From contig NZ_WJBI01000004.1 of NCBI RefSeq assembly GCF_020804225.1, forward strand, positions 69,578 through 133,577: a DNA stretch of 64,000 nt, written 5' to 3'. Positions 20,035-27,473 of the stretch are shown piece after piece; within the stretch, counting starts at the first letter, position 1, and the number at the start of each line of letters is the position of its first letter. Position numbers and translations under genes: made by a program. A model generated the notes under the pieces. It worked only from the letters and a program-made list of their open reading frames with translations, was not told the DNA's origin and made no database searches. Source of the stretch: Methanosarcina sp. DH2 (lineage in GTDB: Archaea; Halobacteriota; Methanosarcinia; Methanosarcinales; Methanosarcinaceae).

Positions 20035-20509
20035 TTTTGCACCCAAGTTCGTTCTTCAAAATCGTTGGACTGATCTCAAAAGATAGAATTAATGGCTAGA
20101 AAGATAACGGAACCTTACATATAAGGCATCTTTTTACATTTTTCTGTTAGGCATTTAAGATTATTGAAGAGTACTTAAGTTATTCGAATCATGTCAGATA
20201 TTGTTACTAAAGATTTATCTTACATTTGCCAATAGTCTAAAAATGCACAAAGACACATACAAAAAAAATGATATTATTTATAAGCAAATACTATAAATCA
20301 TTTTTTAATTCTGCTTAGTTCAACTTTTGAAAATCAGAACTTGGGTATTACTTTTATAAAAGAGTACAAAAAATTTAACTTATTCATTAAATTTACTTCA
20401 TAAAAACCAAGTGATTTTTGACCAGGGCAACTTTTGAAAAATATGGTTGTGCATAACTCATACAAAAGCGTACACTTTTTTTGAAGATCCCTATATCCCT
20501 ATCTTTTAG
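20035..20509. other. AT-rich upstream region of the OLD-like gene
   Basis: No gene found. TATA-like tracts occur near 20270-20300. Bounded on the right by the tRNA-like fragment. Confidence 0.4.
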
Positions 20510-20553
20510 TGCGAGGGATGGGATTCGAACTCAAGAACTCCTCATATAACAGA
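20510..20553 (-). repeat. Degenerate tRNA 3' end (T arm plus acceptor strand), likely attachment-site relic
   Basis: On the minus strand the sequence contains GAGGAGTTC, GAGTTCGAATCCCATC and CCCTCGCA. These match the end of a long-variable-arm tRNA (Leu or Ser type), the TTCGAAT T-loop, and the 3' acceptor strand with discriminator A. The T stem no longer pairs (TTGAG against CCCAT). No D arm, anticodon arm or 5' acceptor strand lies further along. Such fragments typically mark where an integrated element joined a tRNA gene. No integrase is present in the window. Confidence 0.65.
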
Positions 20554-20754
20554 TCTTAAATTTGGTATTTTTGCTCTGGCTTCTTGTTTTGTAGGAAATC
20601 TATTCTATAGATACCCACAGCTTCTAGCAGGCACTGTGTAAAAACAGGCTTATTTTTCAGACCCTTCTAGACACAAACACCTTGACCAAATGTTTGGAAA
20701 GGCTTTAAAGGGCTTAAAATGGCCTGAGATTTTCGATCTGTAATTCTCCTGCAG
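20554..20754. other. Gap between tRNA relic and membrane protein gene
   Basis: No gene visible; ordinary AT-rich sequence. Confidence 0.3.
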
Positions 20755-21330
20755 TCATGCTCTTTGTAGGCGGTCATATGTGGCGAATGCAAATATTATC
20801 CCTGCGTATCCATAGGCAAGAGAGAGGATTATGTCCTTTATGTTTATAGGCTTTGCAAAATTCTCAAACAGATATGAAAAACCATAGTCAGTTACATTTA
20901 ATAAAAAAACAAATATTGCAAACCCAAAAATGAATGAAGTCGCTCTGTAACTACTTTCATGCAGGAGAAAGTCGAATAGCGCTGCAATCATTATTACTAT
21001 TGCAACCTTTGGAATGTATATCCAGTCTCCAACCATTATGTGGCTTAGAATTCCAATACTCCCATATATTATGAAAATCATGGTGACGGATTTGAATTTC
21101 CTGATGACTAAGCTTACTAACGAAATAACATAGATTGTGGTAATGCCTGCGGCTGACCCACCTGGCATCTTTGAGAGGAAAATACTCAAGAAGACATTGT
21201 TCACAATGAACAAGACCAGTGCAGAACCAACAATAAGCCAGTCTTCCTTTGAAAGCAGTTCATTTTTCTCAATGATAGTTGTGCTTTGCTTGTTGTCTCT
21301 TTGATCCAATTTTTTTAGTTTATCTATCAC
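20755..21330 (-). CDS. Multi-pass membrane protein of unknown function
   Basis: 191 residues. A charged N-terminus of about 28 residues precedes six hydrophobic segments (around residues 30-55, 62-80, 82-98, 103-120, 127-145 and 165-185). The first residues of the membrane part are WLIVGSALVLFIVNNVFL. I recognise no family. The start is a GTG at 21330 preceded by an AGAGGT site. The neighbours are defence-like remnants, but nothing in the protein itself points to defence. Confidence 0.65.
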   Translation of the reverse strand: MIDKLKKLDQRDNKQSTTIIEKNELLSKEDWLIVGSALVLFIVNNVFLSIFLSKMPGGSAAGITTIYVISLVSLVIRKFKSVTMIFIIYGSIGILSHIMVGDWIYIPKVAIVIMIAALFDFLLHESSYRATSFIFGFAIFVFLLNVTDYGFSYLFENFAKPINIKDIILSLAYGYAGIIFAFATYDRLQRA

Positions 21331-21404
21331 AATATGACCTCTGGATTACTGTATAGATACAATTTCTTTTGGTAAAAAACATTTTTATCATTATTCAAAT
21401 GACG

Positions 21405-21584
21405 ATCTATACAGAGCCAAAAGTATCGTGTCCCTTACTTTGCTCCAGCGACTTCCCTTATCAATATCTTCCAATGAGACATAAGGTTCGGTTCAGTAAA
21501 TTGGAGAACATTTGGAATCAATTCTTTTAATGCAATAGCAATCTTTTTACTTAAATCTCCAGACCAACCGATAAATATTTTCAC
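21405..21584 (-). pseudogene. Truncated, frameshifted TIR-domain gene
   Basis: From a GTG at 21584 the minus strand reads KIFIGWSGDLSKKIAIALKE and LIPNVLQFTEP, which match the first strand and helix of prokaryotic TIR (TIR_2/TIR-like nucleotide-binding) proteins. After EP the frame shifts within about 5 nt, and the second frame continues YVSLEDIDKGSRWSKVRDTILLA, the next conserved segment. The rest of the domain, including the catalytic Glu region, is missing. It is a dead remnant. TIR proteins are common defence effectors (NADases). Confidence 0.75.
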
Positions 21585-21891
21585 GTTATCACTAACGGTC
21601 AAATAGTGATTTCTCTATAAAAATACTTTTAAATAGTAATATTTTTGTTCAGGCTCTTTAATAGTATGTTTAAAATGAATTAGAAAGATCACTACACTTA
21701 CACTTCGAATAACAACTTTTTAACTTATTTGATATTTCTTTGTGACAATTCCAAGGCATCCTGCATGACATAATAAAATAAATTCACTTACAAGTAAAAT
21801 AAAAATTATTTGTGGAAAGTAGATGAGTTATAATAGGGAAAATGGTAAACAGGTAAAGTTACTTTAAGATATCTCTAAGGAGGCAGAGGTT
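21585..21891. other. Gene-free region
   Basis: AT-rich, no gene. Probably holds the promoter of the small membrane protein at 21892; a strong AAGGAGG site is at 21877-21883. Confidence 0.35.
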
Positions 21892-22287
21892 TTGGAAGAT
21901 TGGAGGATAAAGATTTCAGTGCTCTGGCTCTTTGCATCAATTGCCTTTTTAGCTCATCAGATACTGGTGCTTATGGAACCAGGTATTATAGCACAATTAA
22001 TGGCAGGAGAAGCAGAAGGTCAGAAAATAAGCCCTGGTATGATACTATTCTTTGCAATCTTAATGTTGGTTCCAATGATAATTGTTTTCTTATCCCTGAC
22101 CTTGAAAGAGTCGCTGAATCGCTGGTTAAATATCATCGTGGGTGGGGTCTTTGCTGTCCTATGGTTCATTAGCGTAATTGAAGCTACACAGTCTGCATAC
22201 TGGGGCGGAGCACTATTGACGCTTTCGGCAGTCGTGGCTTCGGCACTAATCGTATGGTATGCATGGAAGCACCGCCTAGCATCATGA
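21892..22287 (+). CDS. Small four-helix membrane protein (DUF6326-like)
   Basis: 131 residues with four hydrophobic helices (around residues 8-27, 47-70, 76-97 and 103-125). Short segments include GMILFFAILMLVPMI, LNRWLNIIVGGVF and AYWGGALLTLSAVV. The start is TTG at 21892, selected because a perfect AAGGAGG ribosome site lies 8 nt upstream. The overall pattern resembles small DUF6326-type proteins. Function unknown. Confidence 0.7.
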   Translation: MEDWRIKISVLWLFASIAFLAHQILVLMEPGIIAQLMAGEAEGQKISPGMILFFAILMLVPMIIVFLSLTLKESLNRWLNIIVGGVFAVLWFISVIEATQSAYWGGALLTLSAVVASALIVWYAWKHRLAS

Positions 22288-22631
22288 CCAATAAAGTATC
22301 AGTTATTATACTAATGAGCTGGTTTTAAAATTCCGACTACTCATATTAAGGCGAGGCAAAATCATATTGAGTAAAAAACAGATTAAGTATTAAAAGGCGA
22401 CAGTTGAGTAAAAAAGGCAGATAACTAGAAAGTACTGATAACAGGACAACGGATTAAACAGCAGAAGTGAGTCTTTGTGGGAAGATAGGGTACCTGATTT
22501 TTGGGATTGAGTTTAGGTGGATATGAGTTTGGGATATTTATTGAGAAAAATAGTTTTCTCAGGTGCCCTATTCCCAATGTTATTTAGTCCTCCATCACAT
22601 ATAAAAATAGTGAAATTATCTTTTTTACCTT
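22288..22631. other. Gene-free convergent region
   Basis: Nothing recognised beyond AT-rich spacer with short direct repeats (GGCAG, AAAAG tracts). Confidence 0.3.
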
Positions 22632-22931
22632 TTATAGGACATCATTCAGGGCTCTCGCAGCCGTGTAAACACTTCCAACTCCAAAAATATACTGAGCTAT
22701 CCTTATTGCTTCCATAACCTCTTCTTTTGTAGCTCCGGCTTCCATTGCCTGAATTGCAAGGACTTTTACCCCGTCGACTGCACCGTTAGCTGCATCAAGT
22801 GCCATTGCAATAAGGAATTTGTATTTCATTGGCATTCCGCCTTCTGAAAATGCGAGTCCGCGCGTACTTTCGAGAAGCTTGAAAAATTCGGGATCTTTAT
22901 CCATTATAACCTGCAAAGGGTTTTCTGACAA
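22632..22931 (-). CDS. Carboxymuconolactone decarboxylase-family protein (AhpD-like fold, no CxxC)
   Basis: 99 residues, the standard length of one CMD domain. The helix pattern KYKFLIAMALDAANGAVDGVK, then AIQAMEAGATKEEVMEAI, then AQYIFGVGSVYTAARAL is typical. The CxxC pair found in AhpD peroxidase-reducing members is absent; Ala-Asn-Gly occupies the usual position. Peroxiredoxin-reducing activity is therefore unlikely and the substrate is open. The start is a TTG with a GGAGG site 8 nt upstream. Confidence 0.82.
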   Translation of the reverse strand: MSENPLQVIMDKDPEFFKLLESTRGLAFSEGGMPMKYKFLIAMALDAANGAVDGVKVLAIQAMEAGATKEEVMEAIRIAQYIFGVGSVYTAARALNDVL

Positions 22932-23570
22932 TTTATCGCCTCCATATCAATATTTCTTTCGAAATTTCGGTTACATCTATTGGCATATTTCCTTTCATTT
23001 CTATTCCCTTTCGTTTCTATTCCCTTTCGTTTCTATTTTCTTTCGTTTCTATTTTCTTTCTTTTCTATTAGTATTATTCTATTTACTTATCACTCTGTTT
23101 ACCTATCACTCTGTTTACTTATCGAGCTCATCCCAAAAGCCGTTTTTTATTTCCAATCATTAAGAATTTTCAGGGCTGTTTTCACTCTCATAAACCAGGT
23201 TGACTATCCCAGATATGTTTATCAATTAGCCGTCACTTGCTGCTTAATGGTTAATTGTCCTATCTTTCAGCCCTATTGAAAACTGTGCTTTAATTTAAAT
23301 AGTGCTTTAATTTAAAACTGTACTCCAATTTAAAACTATACTTTAATTTAATTGACGGTGATCGGCTTCATTCGTGCCGGAGTGCAGGAAAAGACAGCTA
23401 AAGTCTGCCATGCAGCAATGTAAAAAAAGGTACTGAAAGTGAGTAGTATATTAGGAAGTGTAAAAAAGTGCGGAATAGCGTAAAAAAATGATGTAAAAAA
23501 ATAATGTAAAAAAATGATGTAAAAAAATAATATAAAAAAATAACGTAAAAAGATATACTTTATGAAGGGG
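22932..23570. repeat. Low-complexity tandem repeats
   Basis: Three unrelated repeat tracts fill this gene-free stretch. CCCTTTCGTTTCTATT-type units lie at 22985-23065, TTTAATTTAAAACTGTACT-type units at 23285-23350, and TGTAAAAAAATGA-type units at 23480-23550. No coding potential is seen. Confidence 0.75.
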
Positions 23571-23574
23571 GTAG

Positions 23575-23648
23575 GGGCATCTGTTTTTCGGTGAGGTAGG
23601 AATTGGGGGGATAGGAATGTGGGGTTTTAAAAGAGTTTTCAGATGCCC
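23575..23648. repeat. MITE-like element, copy 1 (GGGCATCTG ends)
   Basis: 9-bp inverted ends GGGCATCTG (23575-23583) and CAGATGCCC (23640-23648) enclose a G-rich core of about 56 bp (GAGGTAGG, GGGGGGATAGG, TGTGGGG). A related copy lies at 24456-24535. Both are followed by similar AT-rich sequence with ATATAAAAT. Confidence 0.65.
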
Positions 23649-23832
23649 AGTATGTATATAATACTTATAAATATATAAAATATGGTTTATACTGCTATAT
23701 TTCAGCCTTTTCTGGAAGTACTCTAATTATTTCAATAACTTAATTGTCCTGAAGGACTGTATCTCTAGTCTCAGAATGTTCAGGAGAATAAGTGGTATTG
23801 AAGCAGCCTTATAAAAGGATTATAAAGCTGGA

Positions 23833-24372
23833 TCAGAAACTTTTATTTTCTCTTTGAAGCTCATAAGTTATTGTTCCTTCTTCTGGGCCATTTCCTACAA
23901 AAAGAAAACCATTCTTTTCCAGTACACGAATCGAAGCTTTCAGACGCGGATACGTATGGGCTATGATGCAATCTTTTTTGAGGCTGGAAAAAGCCCACTC
24001 CAGCATTGACCGGACAGCTTCTGTTGCATATCCTTTGTTCTGGTAGTCGGCAAGCATGGAGTATCCTATCTCAAGAGTTCCGTCTTCGTGAACAAGGAAT
24101 CCTCCGTTTCCTATCAGGACAGGCAGTTTCAGCTCCTTCTGATTCAGGAGCCAGTAAAAGGTCCAGATTTTTCTGTCTCTTGCCTGCATCCTCCCTATGA
24201 ACTCTTCAATCACTTCAGGAGTGATCTGATCAGGCGGCCATTCCTGCGGAACATGTGCATTGAGCGTAGAAGCAAATGACGTGCGGTCATGCAGTTCCAG
24301 AAGATATAGCTTCACAGTTGCAGGAACCAGAGACATCCTTTCGGTGTTAATAGGAAAAAGAATCAGGGGCAT
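23833..24372 (-). CDS. GNAT-family N-acetyltransferase (RimJ/RimL type)
   Basis: 179 residues. The N-terminal TERMSLVPATVKLYLLEL is typical of RimJ/RimL-like acetyltransferases. The acetyl-CoA part is present: GNGGFL, then TLEIGYSMLADYQNKGYATEAVRSMLEWAF with the Q/R-x-x-G-x-G/A motif (QNKGYA), and the late KASIRVLEKNGF. The acceptor could be a protein N-terminus, amino acid or drug and cannot be told. No strong ribosome site precedes the ATG. It is bracketed by two copies of a small inverted-repeat element. Confidence 0.87.
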   Translation of the reverse strand: MPLILFPINTERMSLVPATVKLYLLELHDRTSFASTLNAHVPQEWPPDQITPEVIEEFIGRMQARDRKIWTFYWLLNQKELKLPVLIGNGGFLVHEDGTLEIGYSMLADYQNKGYATEAVRSMLEWAFSSLKKDCIIAHTYPRLKASIRVLEKNGFLFVGNGPEEGTITYELQRENKSF

Positions 24373-24455
24373 GCAATGGATTTGTGTCTTTTTAGAGATA
24401 ATCTTTTTGGTAAGTTACCTCTAAGGTCTGGAAATGAGATCAAAATGAGGGGGAT

Positions 24456-24535
24456 GGGCATCTGAGAGTTTGGAGTGGTTTGGGAGTGGGGGTGTAAAAG
24501 TTGTTGGGGGTTTGAAAAGAGTGTTTCAGATGCCC
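24456..24535. repeat. MITE-like element, copy 2 (GGGCATCTG ends)
   Basis: Ends GGGCATCTG (24456-24464) and CAGATGCCC (24527-24535) with a G-rich core (GAGTGG, GGGAGTGGGGGTG, TTGGGGG). It matches copy 1 in ends, core composition and right-hand flank. It lies just upstream of the GNAT gene. Confidence 0.65.
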
Positions 24536-24823
24536 AGTGATATAATAATGGCTGATATTATATAAAATTATGGATATAATATATTTTGATCAGATTTTTG
24601 ATCAAATTCATCCGAAAACCGTGTTAGATCAAGATAGAAGTATTATCTATCTGGAAAGAATGCAGTTTGAAAAGACGTAGTTCCAGGCTTATCTGGAAAA
24701 GATTAAATTTGATGCTTAAATTTACCAGGAAACATAAAATAATATAAAAGATAATCTCATGTAAAAAATTCTGCCAGAGCTGGCATATCGATCTAATTTT
24801 TAGAAAGGAATAGAGGACTTCTT

Positions 24824-25144
24824 ATGTTTTGTAAGAGCGATTCAAAAGAATATAAAGACCTTCTTCCCGGAATCCGGATGAAAACAGTAGTTTATGGGGA
24901 AAAGACCCTGATGACCGAGTTCCTTTTAAAAAGTGGAAGTAACCTTCCTTCTCATGACCACATCCACGAACAAACCGGCTATCTGGTATCAGGAAAAATT
25001 CTCCTGACTTTTGATGGAGAAACATTTGAAGTGAGCCCGGGTGATTCATGGAATATTCCCGGTGGTGTAATTCACAGTGCCGAAGCTCTGGAAGATTCCG
25101 TAGCTATTGAGGTTTTTTCTCCAAAAAGGGATGAATACTTATAA
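24824..25144 (+). CDS. Cupin-domain protein
   Basis: 106 residues, single small beta-barrel. Motif 1 is SHDHIHEQTGYLVSGKILLTFDG, with two His and a Glu as metal ligands, and motif 2 is GDSWNIPGGVIHSAEAL, with the late His. Both metal-binding motifs are complete. Enzyme or sensor role unknown; many stand-alone cupins of this size are isomerases or regulators. An AGAGGA site is found upstream of the ATG. Confidence 0.88.
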   Translation: MFCKSDSKEYKDLLPGIRMKTVVYGEKTLMTEFLLKSGSNLPSHDHIHEQTGYLVSGKILLTFDGETFEVSPGDSWNIPGGVIHSAEALEDSVAIEVFSPKRDEYL

Positions 25145-25399
25145 TAAAAACAAATTTTTAAAAAGGGTTTCCCTAGTCAACTGATTTATATACAGAAACT
25201 CTTAAAAGGGATAATTCCGCTTTCTATCCGTGCTTTGCAGAGCTGTAACCAGCCTGCCAGATGCCATGGAGAACACCCTTCCTGGGGCCCGTCAAAAAAA
25301 GAAAAAAACACAAAAAGGAGACTTAAAAAAAGAATACTTATGAATATTTTCAGACTGTCTCTAATTTTGCTTTATTTCTTCTTTTCCTCTTTTTGAGAA

Positions 25400-25628
25400 A
25401 AGCCGCTCTCCTTTGTTAAGCGTGCCAAAACCGGCTTAACATAGCAAATAAGGCTGCACTGATTAGAAATATTTGCAATTCAGTCCTTCTGAGCAAAGCT
25501 CACTCCTATACCTCATAAATTAGTCCTCTTGAGCGGAGCAAAGCGTAGCGAAAAGGACCTCGTGCTCCCGAAGCGAAACTCGGGAGGCGAAACTCGGGAG
25601 GCGAAACTCGGGAGGCGAAACTCGGGAT
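25400..25628. repeat. Dispersed repeat element, copy A
   Basis: About 230 bp starting AGCCGCTCTCC and ending in four tandem copies of GGAGGCGAAACTCG-type sequence. The same sequence occurs inverted at 50155-50515, with most of about 170 bp identical (for example CTCACTCCTATACCTCATAAATTAGTCC split across both copies). It is GC-richer than its surroundings, has no coding frame, and contains REP-like palindromes such as CTCGTGCTCCCGAAGCG. Confidence 0.85.
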
Positions 25629-25705
25629 CCATACATGTGCTCATAATTACATAAGAATAGTATTTTATGTGATTTTTTATAATTTATTTTATGGGGAGTA
25701 AAAAG

Positions 25706-26995
25706 ATGGGAAAGGAAAACATTCCACCGGGTTTTAAAGACACGCTTGATTTCAGACTCACGGATGCACTTTTCGGAAGAAGGGCACGCCGTTTTTTTAT
25801 GGGGGCTTCGATTCCGGACGGTTATTTTAAGTATACATCAAAACATGATCCGTTGCCTCTTACGGAATGGGAGCAGATGGCAGTCCTATCTGCAGCAGCA
25901 GGCAACACGGGCTGGCACAACCTGATAATGCGCGGGGAAAGGTATGCACCTGCCCTTTCAAATTATGCATGCAGTGCTGGTGGTCGCACCTTTCCATCTG
26001 CAGCAGGCTTTCATACGAGTGAGCTCTTTTTTACCGATGATACTGGAGTCTACTTTTTCGAGACCCGTGACGCTCCGGAACTGGCAACACGCTCGGAAAG
26101 CGGGACTTTTGATGCAGAGGAACTGGTTAAAGCCCACAGGGCAAGAGTCCGTAAGATTTCCGAGGGCAGGCTGAAAATCCCTCCAGAGACACCTTATGTT
26201 GAAGCCCATAATACCTGGGTAGTCAACCATCCAGGAACAACCCTGATCATTCCAGTTGCAGACCTTGCCCAGCATGTGCTTGCCGGAATTTGCTATTATA
26301 CACAGAACGGTGCCTGCTTTTATGACGACATCCACGGAGAAAAGATAGAAGGACTTGAGAAGTTTAGCGGGCTTGTTGACATAGAAAATCCTTTGCCTTT
26401 AAGTTTTCTTGAGCTGTGGTCTTTTTCCGAAGCGACCGCAGAGCTTTCGATTGCATGTTATGCAGGTATGCTCATGCTGCAGGCTATGGGCCTTGGGGGC
26501 TGGATGTTCAATGGCATGGACCCGTTTTCAATTCTGGGGGCAAGTGGAAATCCTGACGTTCCAGGACTTGGTTTCAGGTATGATACAGATGAACGCTGGA
26601 CTCTTCCAAATCCGACAGGGCTTCCGGGAGTTTTTGAAGGCTATACTCCTCCCCATTACAGAGATATGCGTCAGGCAGTTGATGCACTTACCGAAAGGAA
26701 GTTCGGAAAAGGCGGGCCTTTCAATCCTGATACCCCGGGATACTACAGGGATGCAGTGGCAGTCCGGAGCAGCGCTGTACCTCATAATAAAGAGTTCAGA
26801 GAATGTGTTGCCCTGCAGGCACAGTATATCTACGATAGTTTCGGAAAGTTCCCGGGCACAGTCCCGAGCATCTTTGTTATGCCCTATCTTCAGGCTCATC
26901 ACCTGGACCTCGAGTTCTATGACCACTTCTATGAAAAAGGAGCCTATCTTGAAACTCATGCAAAGCATATGGAGCGCTGGCATCCCGATAAATGA
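25706..26995 (+). CDS. Nitroreductase-like hypothetical protein
   Basis: 429 residues from the ATG at 25706, preceded by a GGGGAG site; an upstream ATG at 25691 overlaps that site and is unlikely. The N-terminal RRARRFFMGASI followed by PLPLTEWEQMAVLSAAAGNTGWH resembles the FMN-binding start of nitroreductase-fold enzymes (R-x-S-R-R, then a Leu-rich helix). A central ELSIACYAGMLMLQAMGLGGW fits the fold's second FMN segment. The C-terminal part (YDHFYEKGAYLETHAKHMERWHP) is not assigned. Exact activity unknown. Confidence 0.6.
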   Translation: MGKENIPPGFKDTLDFRLTDALFGRRARRFFMGASIPDGYFKYTSKHDPLPLTEWEQMAVLSAAAGNTGWHNLIMRGERYAPALSNYACSAGGRTFPSAAGFHTSELFFTDDTGVYFFETRDAPELATRSESGTFDAEELVKAHRARVRKISEGRLKIPPETPYVEAHNTWVVNHPGTTLIIPVADLAQHVLAGICYYTQNGACFYDDIHGEKIEGLEKFSGLVDIENPLPLSFLELWSFSEATAELSIACYAGMLMLQAMGLGGWMFNGMDPFSILGASGNPDVPGLGFRYDTDERWTLPNPTGLPGVFEGYTPPHYRDMRQAVDALTERKFGKGGPFNPDTPGYYRDAVAVRSSAVPHNKEFRECVALQAQYIYDSFGKFPGTVPSIFVMPYLQAHHLDLEFYDHFYEKGAYLETHAKHMERWHPDK

Positions 26996-27124
26996 AAAAA
27001 AGGAACTTAACCGGGCTAAATGAGGGTATTTGCACTTGAGACTATAGTTTTTGAGAACTGGACCCTCTTACTCGTAGAGCTGAGTATACAGCTAATTGAG
27101 TACAGAGAAACGAGTAATCCAGCT

Positions 27125-27312
27125 GGCAATTACTTTATCATGGATACGCATCCACGGCTCTTATAAAGCCACTTGTGGGAAACATTGTCATGCCGATGAT
27201 TACGCCTTTTGTTCCCGGCGTGATCTGGAGGAATGCGACAGTCGAGCTGGGGGAAGTCTGCACACTGGAGGAACTGGAGATTGTTCCCGGAAGCTTCTCC
27301 AATTATTGAGGA
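27125..27312 (+). pseudogene. Remnant of an MscL-like channel gene
   Basis: An open stretch reads ASTALIKPLVGNIVMPMITP then FVPGVIWRNATVELG. It resembles the first membrane segment and loop of archaeal MscL-family proteins (A-LV-x-x-I-I-M-P-I-I-TPF-P-G). A TGA follows SFSNY, and no proper start or second helix is present. It lies between two intact genes. The assignment rests on about 40 residues. Confidence 0.45.
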
Positions 27313-27473
27313 AAATTTCGAGAAACAAGTCCTATGGAAGAGAGGTCTTAATGGATCAAAAAAGAAAAGGTCAAAAGAAAAGATCAAAAAAGAAAAAAAA
27401 TAATGAATGCATGAAGAATTTCATCATTTTCTCTGTTATTACCTCCTTAACACGTTAACTTCAATTCTCACCC

